NCBI RefSeq assembly: GCF_019175385.1
Contig: NC_083345.1
Location: 116,422,480 to 116,486,479 of the forward strand
Direction of reading: 5' to 3'
Source of the DNA: Lycium barbarum
Lineage: Eukaryota; Streptophyta; Magnoliopsida; Solanales; Solanaceae
Length of the DNA stretch: 64,000 nucleotides
The notes below the pieces were generated by a model. That model did no database searches, was not told the origin of the DNA, and worked only from the letters and a program-made list of their open reading frames with translations. The translations under genes and the position numbers were made by a program. Shown here one piece after another: positions 43,196 through 55,386 of this stretch; position 1 is the stretch's first letter, and each line of letters starts with the position of its first letter.

Positions 43196-46100
43196 ATGCA
43201 GGTTTCAATAATACATCACAAGCCGAAATTAGTAGTTCCAGCAAGAGTAACACCTTGTGGGACTAAAAATCTTTCCGACATAGATGACCAAGGGAGTGCT
43301 CGTTTCCAAATTCCAGTACTAATGTTTTACAAATATAATTCTTCAATGTTAGGAAAAGATCCTGCAATGATCATAAAAAATGGATTGTCCAAAACACTTG
43401 TATTTTACTATCCATTAGCTGGTAGGATCATTGAAGGGCCTAATAGGAAGCTTATGGTGAATTGCAATGGTGAAGGAGTCTTGTTTGTTGAAGCTGATGC
43501 AAATGTGGAGCTTGAGAAATTAGGAGAGTCAATTAAACCACCATGTCCATACTTAGATTTATTACTGCACAATGTTCCTGGTTCTGATGGAATCATTGGC
43601 TGCCCTCTTTTATTAGTTCAGGTAAACAATATCCAATATATCTCCTTTATGTTTTCTTTCAGGAAAATCCCATCACACAGGGAATCGGGAAAAGGAAGCA
43701 GTTAGGGGTCGTTTGGTAGATAGTCGAAATTATCTCGGGATTATAATACTGAGACTAATTTATCCCATCTATTGAATCCCAGTATAAGTGGGATAAGAAG
43801 GTATAAGCTGGGATATCCCAGCACTAATTTTTATACCATGTTTATACCTTCTACCAAACATGGTATAAAAATTAGTGCTGAGATATCCCAGCTTATACCT
43901 TCTACCAAACGACCCCTGTCGTTTGGTAGATAGTCGAAATTATCCCGGGATTATAATCGTGGGACTAATTTATCCCATCTATTGGGATTATTTTATACCA
44001 TATAAAAGATGGTATAAAATAATCCCAGTATAAGTGGGATAAGAAGGTATAAGCTGGGATATCCCAGCACTAATTTTTGTACCATGTTTGGTATAAGGTA
44101 TAAATTTATCCTGGACCTTCTACCAAACATGATATAAAAATTAGTGATGCGATATCCCAGCTTATACCTTCTACCAAACGACCCCTTAAAGTTTAGTGGG
44201 AGTCGAACCTAACACCTATATATAGTGTGCGATACTCCTGCCTTGTGTCGGAGCCAGGAATGTATCCTAATAAAGGGATCCACATTTTTTTTGCAAGAAT
44301 GCCAAACTTGCGTCCAATAATTTTTAACCATCTTAACCACAGCATTTTAAGCGTTCCTTATGTTTATGGTTTCAAAAATATTTCCATATGGTTGAAATTT
44401 TTTCATAGGCAAACTTATAGCTATCAAAATACCCTTTTCTCCTTTGTCATTTTTAACTGGCGCACCAAAACTAAGGTGAGATATAGCATTGGGGACACCT
44501 CCAAAAATGGGCTTTTCCCATAAAAAATTAAATTCATCAAATCCAGCAGATCTATTATCTGAAACTATAAAATTTCATGATTTTGTCAACTCTGGTCACC
44601 CTTTAATCACCATTAAATATGTCAATGATCTAATGTACTCTTCATTCACATGATTTTTAAGTTTCTTGACCAATTCAACTGCAATGTCAGTGGATTTGAA
44701 CATAATAATCTTACTTTTGATATTGTAACTGGAGTAATGAATGCATTTCTGTAATATCCAGGTGGAAATTCAAATTTTAGTGCTTTTCCACGTATGTTGA
44801 CAAGTTAAGTCAAATGAACAATTTCTTCGGGAAGTAGATTGAGAGCAATTGTACCCTATTTGGATAATGAGACCTTCGGACGAATGAGATTCAATTGAAC
44901 CTCCTTCATTGAAATTAGTTTTGTGACCGTTTATTTCCGCCGAGACGAATTGAAACAAAGTACCTTCACTTGATGTTAAAATAAGTCAAATGAATGCAAG
45001 ACATGTTTAGACAGGGGAAGTGCATCCAAAGCATGTCTCATGTATAAAAAGTTCTTGTTCGATAAGAGGGTACCACACAATATCTAAGTGCAAAGTCGAA
45101 ATTTCGAAACAAGCTGAGGATGAATTTATGTATTATCCTAATTAACTTAGATGCATTAAAAATGCAAAGAATTTTTATGAATATGCGACCTTCCTCATTT
45201 TTCATGTCACTAGTTCTAATTTTTATAAACGATTACATTTAATAATTTTGGTGACCTGATAATGTCTTCTACGCTATTTTACACCGGCACAATCAATAAT
45301 TCTCAAACTAATACTATATTTATTTGCATAGGTGACCCGTTTTAGCTGTGGTGGATTTGCTATTGGAATCAGACTTAATCACACTATGATGGATGCGTAT
45401 GGCTCGAATTTGTTTCTAAATGCATTAAGTGAATTGATTCAGGGAGCTTCTACACCTTCTATATTACCTGTATGGCAAAGGGATCTCCTAAGTGCTAGAT
45501 CATCACCATGCATTACATGTACTCACCATGAGTTTGATGAGCAGATTGAATCAAAAATTGCATGGGAATCTATGGAAGACAAGTTGATACAACAAGCATT
45601 TTTCTTTGGAAATAAGGAGATGGAAGCTATTAAATATCAAGTTTCTCCAAATTGTGGAAGTACAAAATTCGAGTTATTAACGGCGTTTTTATGGAAATGT
45701 CGTACAATTGCTCTCAATCTGCATCCCGAAGAAATTGTTCATTTGACTTACATTGTCAACATACGTGGAAAAACACTAAAATTTGAATTTCCACCTGGAT
45801 ATTACGGGAATGCATTCGTTACTCCAGCTACAGTATCAAAAGCAGGATTATTATGTTCCAATCCACTGACATATGCAGTTGAATTGGTCAAGAAACTTAA
45901 AAATCACGTGAATGAAGAGTACATTAGATCATTGATTAATTTAATGGTCCTTAAAGGGCGACCAGAGTTGACAAAATCATGGAATTTTATAGTCTCAGAT
46001 AATAGATCTGCTGGATTTGATGAATTTAATTTTGGATGGGGAAAGCCCATTTTTGGAGGGGTTCCCAATGCTATATCTCACTTAAGTTTTGGTGTGCCAG

Positions 46101-46237
46101 TTAAAAATGACAAAGGAGAAAAGGGTATTTTGATAGCTATAAGTTTGCCTCCATTGGCCATGAAAAAATTTCAACAGGTTGTCTATGAGATGACTTTCAA
46201 AAATGTGGAAGGAGTCAACATAATTTCAAAGATGTAA
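43196..46237 (+). CDS. BAHD acyltransferase, benzyl-alcohol benzoyltransferase-like
   Basis: Two exons (43196-43621 and 45332-46237) predict 443 residues, close to the usual 440-460. BAHD enzymes are cytosolic and transfer an acyl group from acyl-CoA to an alcohol or amine. The N-terminus ([33 protein letters not shown]), the segment [10 protein letters not shown] and the catalytic HTMMD (H159-D163) fit the group making benzoyl or anthraniloyl esters. The late structural motif reads NFGWG (about 375-379) instead of DFGWG, a change at a nearly invariant aspartate. The intron falls after a Gln before VTRF, the conserved BAHD position, with GT and AG ends. I chose the ATG at 43196 because it follows the TATA box and matches the family N-terminus. 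No stop or frameshift is seen. The substrate cannot be read from sequence. A full-length copia element lies just upstream. Confidence 0.88.
43705..44185. mobile_element. Dimeric Tourist-like MITE in the BAHD intron
   Basis: Termini GGGGTCGTTTGGTAGA are inverted at the two ends, with TTA on both sides (43702-43704 and 44186-44188). A further internal end pair (CCAAACGACCCC then GTCGTTTGGTAGA at 43907-43930) shows two units joined head to tail, 43705-43916 and 43918-44185. Each unit is itself largely self-complementary (GGTATAAGCTGGGATATCCC and its reverse). The TTA duplication points to PIF/Harbinger. Confidence 0.88.
44391..44854 (-). pseudogene. Antisense partial copy of BAHD exon 2 inside the intron
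   Basis: The reverse complement of this stretch aligns to 45702-46175 of the gene's own second exon over its whole length, with roughly nine in ten bases the same by eye. Examples are the reverse of [13 protein letters not shown] and of FEFPPGYY. It lacks 10 bp where the exon codes for PLAM and has scattered one-base changes and stops, so it encodes nothing. It covers the region from [11 protein letters not shown] through the NFGWG motif to MKKFQQ. Both edges are sharp. The loop between the two arms is about 850 bp. Confidence 0.93.
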
Positions 46238-47662
46238 GGTGTTTTCTGCCTTTCCACCTCATCAATGAGTGTTTTGTTTCCATCCTATTCCTATTAGAAA
46301 GTAATTGTAAGTCCTTTTTTATATTTATGATTCAAGTATTTGTTGTATGTGACTGCATTTGATGGGTTACAAAATTTAAGGAATTACTTTTGAAACTTGT
46401 GATTTTTAGTATTTGTCTTTGTTAATTTCTTCCGGTGTGTCTTTTGTATTTTATTGATAATTGTTCAGCACCTTGGAATTTCAATTTTTCCTTCTCATGC
46501 TCAGTCTTCCTAGTGGCTGCTTTAGCTTGATCTATAGAGGTAAATTTCACAGCTTTACATGACACATTAGAATCCTTGATGTTTGTAAATAGTGCGATAC
46601 TCAGGATAAAATCATAAACAAAAATGTGCCTTATGGCTTTGGTTCAATAGTAAGCACAAAAGTCTGATATCTAATTGGAGAAGGATAAATTAAAAAGGCT
46701 AACTCAATACCTAACATCTATCGAAATTGAGTAATACATCAGCTCGTCCTTAAGAATTTCTTGATAATAAAAAAATAATAGAAAATGTCTAGCCGTTTCA
46801 ACAAAATTCTTCGACTGCAATAACACAAACTCATCTCATGAAATTTCAGTCCAAACACAAGCATTGATCGATGATTCATGGTCACTGAAACCAATCTTGA
46901 AAACAGAAAGAAGAATGCACAGAAGTTAATGAGAATTAAATTAGCTGAATTCTTCATTTCAAGCAAAGATTCTCTGAAGACTTAAGTTTCCACATTTTTT
47001 ATTTCTCCTGAAAACAGAGACAACAATGCACACAAGTTAGTGAGAATTAGAGAGATATACTATAGCTCAGTAAACTCGAACCTTGAGTGATGTAACTCTA
47101 GATGGAACAACAATAAATTTAACCGCAATCAAACAAACAAGATTAAGATATAAGGACATAGTAAGAAATATAAATGAGGGGGAATAGATTTTAGAAGAAA
47201 AGAAAGGAATATCTAACAATTAAAATACATTAATCAATAGATTCAATCCAAGGGGAAGACAAATGAACTCATACATGGAATCCTTACTTAAAGTATCCGA
47301 GGGAGGTTCATCGAAGAGATACAAGGGAATCCTCCCATAAACTCACACAAAGAGTATATTGATAGCCTTGAAGTCTTCCTTCCATGCTTCCTTTAAATCC
47401 TCCAAGCTCATAATGGCTCATGATGGTTGGAAGAATGCTCCAAAATCCTTGATGACCTCATTGGTTGTCATCACTTCCTTCATAAATCCATTTGAGCATG
47501 TTATGGACTTTAAAATCTCTTTTAATGAATCTTTTATGGCCTTTTGTGCTCTTTGTGGGTGATTGAAAGGTATTTTATTCAAGATAGTTCACACCCTCAC
47601 TCTTTATATCAATCTTGCTACCTCGATTTGAATCATTGGGTGTGTTCGATATGGAGGAAAAC
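46238..47662. other. Downstream region of the BAHD gene, no gene recognised
   Basis: The first 100 bp should hold the 3' UTR, but no exact AATAAA was found. A phrase of about 40 bp (TGAAAACAGAAAGAAGAATG and onward) occurs in two forms at about 46898 and 47008. The stretch 47340-47570 has some coding appearance on the minus strand (for example KAIKDSLKEILKSIT) but with stops and no family I can name. Confidence 0.4.
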
Positions 47663-50183
47663 TGTCACGACCCGGTTTAGCTAAGTTGTGCGGGCACCTA
47701 CCTTTCCTACCTCTGTAGACAAACCCTTATTCCAACAATCTCAAATACATGAAATAATAAATAAATAAATAAATAAATAAGCGGAAGAGATAGAAATACG
47801 TAAGTCTAACATAGTAACAGATAGAATATACGGAATACATCAAAACCACCCCAGAAATCTGTCTAGTCATACCAGAGCTACTAACTAGAATCTACGAGTC
47901 TAAAAATATCAATAATACATCAATAGTCTGAATATATCTCGGAATAGCAAGTAAGACATAAAATAAAGGAAGAATCTCCAAGGCGGCAGACATCTCCATG
48001 CTCACCCTGTAAGACTCTAAGCAGCAACTCTCGCACCACTATCAGTCACGAGAAGCAGAGGTCGATCCTACCTAGAACTCTACATTCATAAAAGAATGCA
48101 GTAAGTGCAGGTCAGTACAAACAACAAGTACTAGTAGGTATCATAGACAGACTAAGTTTAGCTAACACATATCAAGTCAATAAAGTAAGATAAACAGGTA
48201 ATCAACAAAGTCTAAGTCAAACACGAGCCAGAATCCAAGTACGCGTCATCAACTATGTTTAGCATCTAAATGCAATTGTGCCAAGTCTCAAATATCAGTC
48301 AGAATTCAGATATCACAAGTACATCACAGGAATATCACAATAAAAGCCATAGTACAATGCAATGCAACAATGTATGAATGTGTATACAATGCATATGTTG
48401 TGTACACATGTACTCCGATAATGGAACATCACATCTCGGTAGCACAACCCATGGGGGACCCGCGAAATCCATATACCTCACGGTTCCGGCAAAAACCTCG
48501 GCAACCGCTACCTCACCATTCCGGCAACAACCTCAGCAATCACTACGCACAACCTTGATTCCGAGATAACCATCGGACATCGGTCCTCACGTCACTCTCA
48601 TCCAACCAAGCCCAGCTCATAATAGTATTTCCTCAAGTATCATCAGTGTATCAACAGTATATCATAAAGGATGAGAATGCGTGCAATGTATGAGTTCAAT
48701 GTCAATAATCAAATCAATATCACAAGTACCGTGCATGGGCACACAATAATATCATGAAAAGGCTACACAATAAGCCATAATAGAACACTATCCTTGTATC
48801 AAACATCAACAAGTAAGATACTACAACATCATGGTCAAGATATATCAATAGTCTCCAATATCTACTATCTCTATGTGGCATCAAGCCAACAACAATAGAA
48901 CAAGATAAGTCACAACACAATGGGGTGGCTAACCCCAATCACACAACAAGGCCCAACCTAAGACAATATCTAACCCAACTTCATACCTGAAGGTTTACAT
49001 GCTTTCTCCGACAATATCGTCTAAATATATGCTTTGCTAAACAAAGTCTCATCATAGGGTAAACCGTAACCTACCTGGAAGGCCGAACAACAATATCACC
49101 AACAATCACTCCTTAGACTTCCCTTTCCTTTGAGCCTCGAGATAAAAAAAAAGTCTAGACACATTCGAATCAAGAAATTAGAATCAAGAAGAACATCAAA
49201 CGAACCCTACTACTATTCAAAATCCAAATCCCCAACCTATGAAATGGGTTTTATGAACTAGAAGGGTGAAATTAGGAATCTAAAGGTTCCAACAAGAAAT
49301 TAAAGTTCTAATTTGATCAATTCCCATCATTATCAAGCTAGAATAACCTATAATTTACTCAAATTTGAATTCTAGGCAAAACTCCCAAATTTGGATATAA
49401 ACTCTAACTTCCAATTCCATAAATTTAGCCACTAGTTAGGAAGGATCATGAAATAAAGGATTCTATTCATCAATTCAATACTTAAAGAAGCTAACCCAAC
49501 CAATAAATCATGATTTAGAAGCCTAGAAAGAATAACTCTTTGAACCCGCTTTTAATCTTTAATCACTTAGTGAACTATCAAGATAAAGGAATTCTAAGAT
49601 GATTAAGGACAATGGAATAGTAAAGGGATTAATGACTTAACTGCCCGGCACCTGCTTCCGCGACCATCAGGCAGCTTCGGCGATCCCTTGACCGCTATAG
49701 CAATCAAGCACTTTCGCGGTGCTGGTGCTGCCAAACCAGGCACCAGACACCAGAATAACACCAAGTTTCATACTTCCAACCCAAATTTCTGACTAACTCC
49801 TAGGGCCATCTGCTCACATACCAAATACATACACACATAAAAACACACTACGAACGCACTCGTGGCCTTGGAATTCCCAAAGGGGGTCTGGTTAACTGAG
49901 TTAATCCCCTATACCTCAATTCCAACTTCCCAACCAGATGTGCACACAAGTTCTAAATGACCATCCAAACCTCTCGGAATCGACGGATTTTCGAAAAAGG
50001 TCTGTTTACCCAAAAGTCAACTTTGAGTCAACTCTTTTTTGCTTAAAGCCAAATTTTCCCAAAAAGTCACCCAAATCAACCTCAAACACCTCAAGAAGCA
50101 TGTCAACGGTCGCCTCGGGTCAAAAGTGAGCTAACAAGCTCGAGAAAAGGTCAGAAAGTGCCGAAAATACTATAACCACTACA
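47663..50183 (-). mobile_element. Solo LTR of a gypsy chromovirus, TSD AAAAC
   Basis: On the plus strand it begins TGTCACGACCCGG and ends ATAACCACTACA, with AAAAC on both sides (47658-47662 and 50184-50188). It is related to the LTRs at 21661 and 26701 (GGGCACCTACC, CATGGGGGACCCGCGAA, AAAAACACACTACGAACGCACTC). A GC-rich block (49650-49740) sits at the usual place. There is no coding or internal sequence, so two LTRs have recombined. Confidence 0.85.
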
Positions 50184-50188
50184 AAAAC

Positions 50189-50634
50189 ATTTTTAGGGAA
50201 ATGTTTTTCAATTTTCTCATGTTCGGTTAGTCAAAATTTTTAATTTGTTTTTTTTTTTTTTAGAAAACGTGTTGCTTAAAAATGGGGAAAACAACTTTTC
50301 TAATGGAAGTAGGGAAAACATGTCCACAAATGACATTACATATTAATTGTTTTCTCTCCACCTTCAAACTCACACCCTCCCCCCCTAACCCTTAACCCAC
50401 CATTTAACCTCCACCCCAAGCAGACCCTACCCCACCCAACCACCCCCTCTCCCACCACCGCACCCCCTCCCTTATTTTCTATTTCATATATTTTATTTTA
50501 CTTTTATAAAATTATAGGGAAACATCTTACCACAACCCCCACCACCCCTGCACCCTTCTATAATTTTCTCACGCATCATTTCTTACATATAAAAAGATGA
50601 ATATATTCTTGCTTAAGGTATCTAAAAAAGTGTG
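50189..50634. other. Host spacer between solo LTRs
   Basis: This contains a T-run, a GGGAAAACA phrase in two copies and a C-rich stretch with CCACCC motifs (50360-50470). No gene is seen. Confidence 0.5.
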
Positions 50635-53600
50635 TGTTATATCCCGCATTTCGTACATTCGGATATTCAAGACAATTGTGACAAGCCAAGGGCAAGGCCA
50701 TATTTTGATCTTGGTTAACACATAAGTTGTTTATGAAATATTTTGATGTGGAAATATTGGGAAAGGCCAAGGGAAAAGTTGAAATTTGGGAATTAAATTT
50801 TCATGAAGTACAAGACCAAAAAAAAAAAAAAAATGGGCTTGGAAATTTAAGGGGCCATTTGGCCATCCACTTTAATGGGCCAAGGCCCATATGGGATTTT
50901 AAAATATGTAGAGAAAAAGATGACAAATTCATCCACTTTAATGGGCCAAGGCCCATGTGGGATTTTAATATACGAAGAGAAAAGATGACAAATTCATCTC
51001 ATTTTCAAGAACATTCAAGAAAAACTTGAGGGAGAGAGAGACAAGGGCCTATTCGGCCAAGAACAAAAAAAAAAAAAAATTTGGAGCCTTCAACTTTGAT
51101 GCAAAAAAAATTATTTCTTCTAGTATTCCTACTAACTCAAAGACCCTCTTCAACATGGTATAATTTTCGGGGCAAGAAAATACCTTTTGTGCCAAGTGGA
51201 AAATTCTAGAAAAGGTAAGAATTCTATTTTTTTTATATATTATGAAAGACTTATATATATGTTGTAGTGTGTGGAAATAAATGAAAAGTATGAAATTTGT
51301 GTGTTGTGGGTGTGTGTGTGTATGGCCGTGTGTATTAAGTTGGTGGAGGAACATGAGTTAAATTTATGTAGTATGTTAATTGTGTTGTTGTGACCCTTGT
51401 GATGTAAATGGAAGACAAATAGTTCAAGTTGGCATGAAAATTGGTTGTTAAGTTGTTGTAGGAAAGTATGTGATTTTATTATAGTTTTATGTAATTATGG
51501 GAATGGAGTTGTTAAGGTGTAAATTGTTGTTGTTGTTGTTGATGGAATTGGAAGATAAAAATGTGTTGTGAATGTTCGTGTCGAAGATTGGAGGTTTCGG
51601 GTGAGGTATGGTTTTTGGTGGGATTGTCGGAATATTGTGTAGATTGTTTGAAATGCCCTTGAATTATGTTTGAATAATCTTGAGCTAGTAAATGAATATG
51701 TAAGTGGCGTTATTGGCTTGGAATGCGTAGTTGAATTGAATAATGATGAACTATGTAGAAAGGAAGGTTACTAATATTAGAATGCGTTTCAAATTGATTC
51801 TTGATGTTATTGGTATGGTTGTTGGTATTGTTGGTATGGTTGTTGATGAATTTGGCCGAGTTAAATTCTCGGGGATGTTGAATTTACAGGGGAGATGCTG
51901 CCGAAATTTCTGTAGACAAGTACTAGTTAGAATTGTATTTCTAAGTACTTGTAGCTAATATTTGGAAATTGATAATATTATTGTAGATATTGGAGAGCCC
52001 AAGACTTGAGTCGGGATTTGATTAGCGAACGATCAAGGTATGTAAGGCTCACATTTCTTTCTTATGGCATGATCTCTATGAAGTGAACAAATGATGTATA
52101 TGTATGATTTCAAAGAAATTCTCGTTCTTAGAGCCATTAGGGTTGCTAATATCTTTGACCTCCATAAGCTGTTTCATATGGTTTCGATTCGTATTCACGA
52201 TTCCGAAGCTCTACTTGATAAGTTTCCGAGTCCGTTTACGATTTCTATTACCCTATTGGGACGAGGATACGTAGTATGGTTGAGATTATTGCATAATTGG
52301 ATAATAAGCTAAGTATGAGAATTCATGTCCTTAAATTGATTTAGTAAGTATTAATGTTTCTAACTTTTGCATATAATCTTGGATCGGGCCGAACGTTCAT
52401 CGGCAATAATAATATAATACGTTCATGGATCGGGCTGCATGTTCCACAACAATACAATGTACGATGTTTTACGAATATGCGTGCATGAATCTGTTATATG
52501 TATATATATATATATATATATATGATATATGATGTCGGCATGATGTCCAAAGACCTATTTGATATGTTCCTAAGTTGGCATTAAGAGATAAGTGATATGA
52601 TTAATGTCTTGCTTTTCAAATGATAGCACGCCCGACTACTCCATCGAATCTTGATATACTTTGATATGTACATATGTCTCCAAAAGTTATATTTGATTTG
52701 ATCTATATGACATCTGAAAGATACCTGATATGATTATTACTCCGATTATCCAAAATGGCTTCTAAAACGCTTATGGAACATTCTGTACTTCAAACGTTTG
52801 TAACTTTCTCATACGAAGTCGGATTGACCTGGAACTTGTTTCTGAGCCTTCAGATGTCATTAAGTGTACGTATCTATTGAGTCTTGATTTGTGTGCATAT
52901 GGTTTCACATTATTCTGTTCGTGCAAGCCTTAGTCTGGATTTCACTGAGCCCGGGCCAAGACATGTTATCGTGCGCACTTCTCTGCATTATTCACCGAGT
53001 CCCTCTCACTTGCGGGCCGGGACACGTTATATGTATATGTATGTGATGATATGATGATACGGGGATGACGGCCAGGATGGCATGTGATGACTTTATCCAC
53101 CGAGACCGCAATAGAGGGCCGGGACACGTTATGTATATGTGATATATGATTCTGCCATGCATGATTCTATCCACCGAGTCCCTTAGTAAAGGGTCGGGAC
53201 ATGTTATATGCATACACTATACATGATGTTAACATACATGATTCTATTCACCGAGTCCCTCACAAAAGGGCCGGGACACGTTATATGCGCATATGGTATG
53301 TGATGTTGATATGCCTGACCTTATTCACCGAGTCCCTCTCTAAAGGGCCGGGACACGTTGTATATATATGTATGTATATGTATATGTATATGATTCAGGA
53401 TTTGAGATTTACTACTTTGTTTCCATTTTTGGCTATGATTCCCCGTTCTGTATTTCATGCCTTACATACTCGGTACATTTTCCGTACTGATCCCCTTTCT
53501 TCGGGGGCTGCGTTTCATTCCCGCAGGTACAGACGCTTATTGTGGTGATCCGCCAGTCTGGGGTGCCCTTTCTGCTACTTTGGAGTGCTCCTTTGATCTG

Positions 53601-53982
53601 GAGCCCACACTTTTGGTATAGATCTTTCCGTTGTACATATTTGTGTGTATATGACTATTCAGGGGTACGGCGGGGCCCTGTCCCTCCATATGATTCTGTT
53701 ATGTTTGTTAGAGGCCTATAGACATATATGTGGGTCATGGGTCGTCATTGTCCGGTTATGTCTGTGATTTGCGTCTAAGCAGCACTATTTGCTATGACAG
53801 CCTTAACGGCTTGTATATACAGATATATATATGTATGACTGCTAGTATATGGCAACATTAATATCTGTGATGATTAATATTGTGGGATATGAATAAGTTA
53901 TAGATATGTCGATTCGATAAGTAGGTGTGTAAGGGTGTCCAACTCGGGCACCAGTCACGACCCACGGGGTTGGGTCGTGACA
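50635..53982 (+). mobile_element. Solo LTR of a gypsy chromovirus, TSD GTGTG
   Basis: It runs from TGTTATATCCCGCATTTCG to GGGTTGGGTCGTGACA with GTGTG on both sides (50630-50634 and 53983-53987). At 3.3 kb it is a very long LTR. It holds a (TA)n tract at about 52497-52524 and a hairpin-type minisatellite. No protein is encoded. Confidence 0.9.
52945..53362. repeat. Minisatellite of hairpin units in the solo LTR
   Basis: Six units of 70-105 bp each contain CACCGAGTCCCTC, a short loop and AAGGGCCGGGACACGTTAT. GTCCCT pairs with AGGGCCGGGAC, so every unit can form a small hairpin. Units differ mostly in the AT-rich part between hairpins. Confidence 0.85.
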
Positions 53983-54003
53983 GTGTGAATCCTTTGTCAC
54001 TAA

Positions 54004-54553
54004 GGCCTCATTTGTTTTCATTAAGATTAAAACAACTAAATCTGAATGCACATCTGAATGGAAAAGATGTTGTCTCTAGATCAGAACACTGAATGATTAA
54101 GACTGTTTATTTTTTAACATCTCAATGTGCATAATTGAATTATTTTAAACATAAAAAATGTACAACTCAAATAAAAAGTAACTAAATATTAGAAAACAAA
54201 TACAAATTTAATAAAACAAAAATATTATTTGATAAAAAACAAAATGAAACTTTGATGTTCGCTATATAGTAATGGTGGAGATGATTTATAGTGAATGTGG
54301 GTGGATGGTGGTGGGAGTGGAGTTGAGTGCTTGGGATGGATAGGTGATGGGCATGGGGGTGGAACTGGTGGTAAAAATTATCCATACAAAATAAAATACC
54401 CCTTAATGACATTAAGGCGTTGTTCAATATCTTAATGATTAAGACTTATCAAAAAAATAAGTGCTTAGATCTTAATGTAAACAAATGTACTTAATGGGCT
54501 AAGTTCTGAACCATTCAGATTCAGACCTCCATTAAGTGCAAATAAATGAGACC
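54004..54553. mobile_element. Tourist-like MITE with TAA duplication
   Basis: The left end GGCCTCATTTGTTTTCATTAAG matches the inverted right end GGTCTCATTTATTTGCACTTAA. TAA flanks at 54001-54003 and 54554-54556. The interior has TTAAGA/TCTTAA motifs at both ends and no coding sequence. Confidence 0.8.
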
Positions 54554-55386
54554 TAAGTAAGTGACGGGTTCAATGATCTCTCTGTGTTTGCTCAAATTCA
54601 AGTTTAATTCAAAGATTTATTCTAACAAAGAAATAATAAGTAATATTATTACTCAGCTCGAACCTATCTAGCTAGTTATGGTTGCAACAGGTATTACGCA
54701 TAAATTATAAGGGTAATAGTATTTTGAACTAAATAATTTTAAATCCTAAATTCGAAGAAAAAAAAAGGTTGAGTGTGTCACGCCCCGAACCATGGCCTGG
54801 GCATAACTCGACACTAGGTACCTTGCTGCGTGTGACCGAGCGAACCACATGACTTGCTGAATCTACACGGAGCATGAACTGATGCAGAATATAATATAAA
54901 CATGCATGGTGTGAGTAAAACATGAGATTAAATAATCATAAGTTCTTAAAATACTGTTATATCATGAATGCGGAAATATAGTAAAGTAGCCAACAAGGCT
55001 AACTCAACTGAACATTTGACATCATAACTGACTAGTCTATGAAACCTTTAACATGAATGTGACTACTAAAATTTTTACCAGGACAAGGCCCCCATCATAC
55101 TTTAACTGCATATGTGACATGAAATAAATAAAGATAACACCTCGAATGAGATGAGGCTCACCACTAGCTTATACGAGCAATAGTCCTAACGAGCAGATCC
55201 GTTGTCCTGTAAATCACTACCTGCATCATGAAATGTAGGCCCCCGGACAATAAAAGTGGACATCAATACATTTGAATTGTATTAATGTGTAAAGCAACTG
55301 AATGAAATAAATAGGGCACATGAAATAATATAACTGAAACTGAAACTGTAAAATCTCGAATTTAAATCCCAAATTGACGGTTTAGT

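Larger units (their letters stand above)
43622..45331 (+). other. Intron of the BAHD gene with MITE and antisense exon copy
   Basis: The intron runs from GTAAACAATATCC to TATTTGCATAG and is 1.7 kb. It holds a dimeric Tourist-like MITE (43705-44185), an antisense copy of part of exon 2 (44391-44854) and unassigned AT-rich sequence. BAHD introns at this place are often much shorter. Confidence 0.8.

Noticed and set aside
44227..44523. 98-codon plus-strand frame in the BAHD intron
   Set aside because: It reads mostly through the antisense copy of exon 2 and has no protein similarity of its own.
47340..47570. Possible minus-strand gene fragment (KAIKDSLKEILKSIT)
   Set aside because: Stops interrupt every frame within about 60 codons and no family could be named; kept only as unassigned sequence.
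50176..50200. CACTA terminus (CACTACAAAAAC)
   Set aside because: The same bases form the end of a solo LTR with a perfect AAAAC duplication, and no subterminal CACTA repeats follow.
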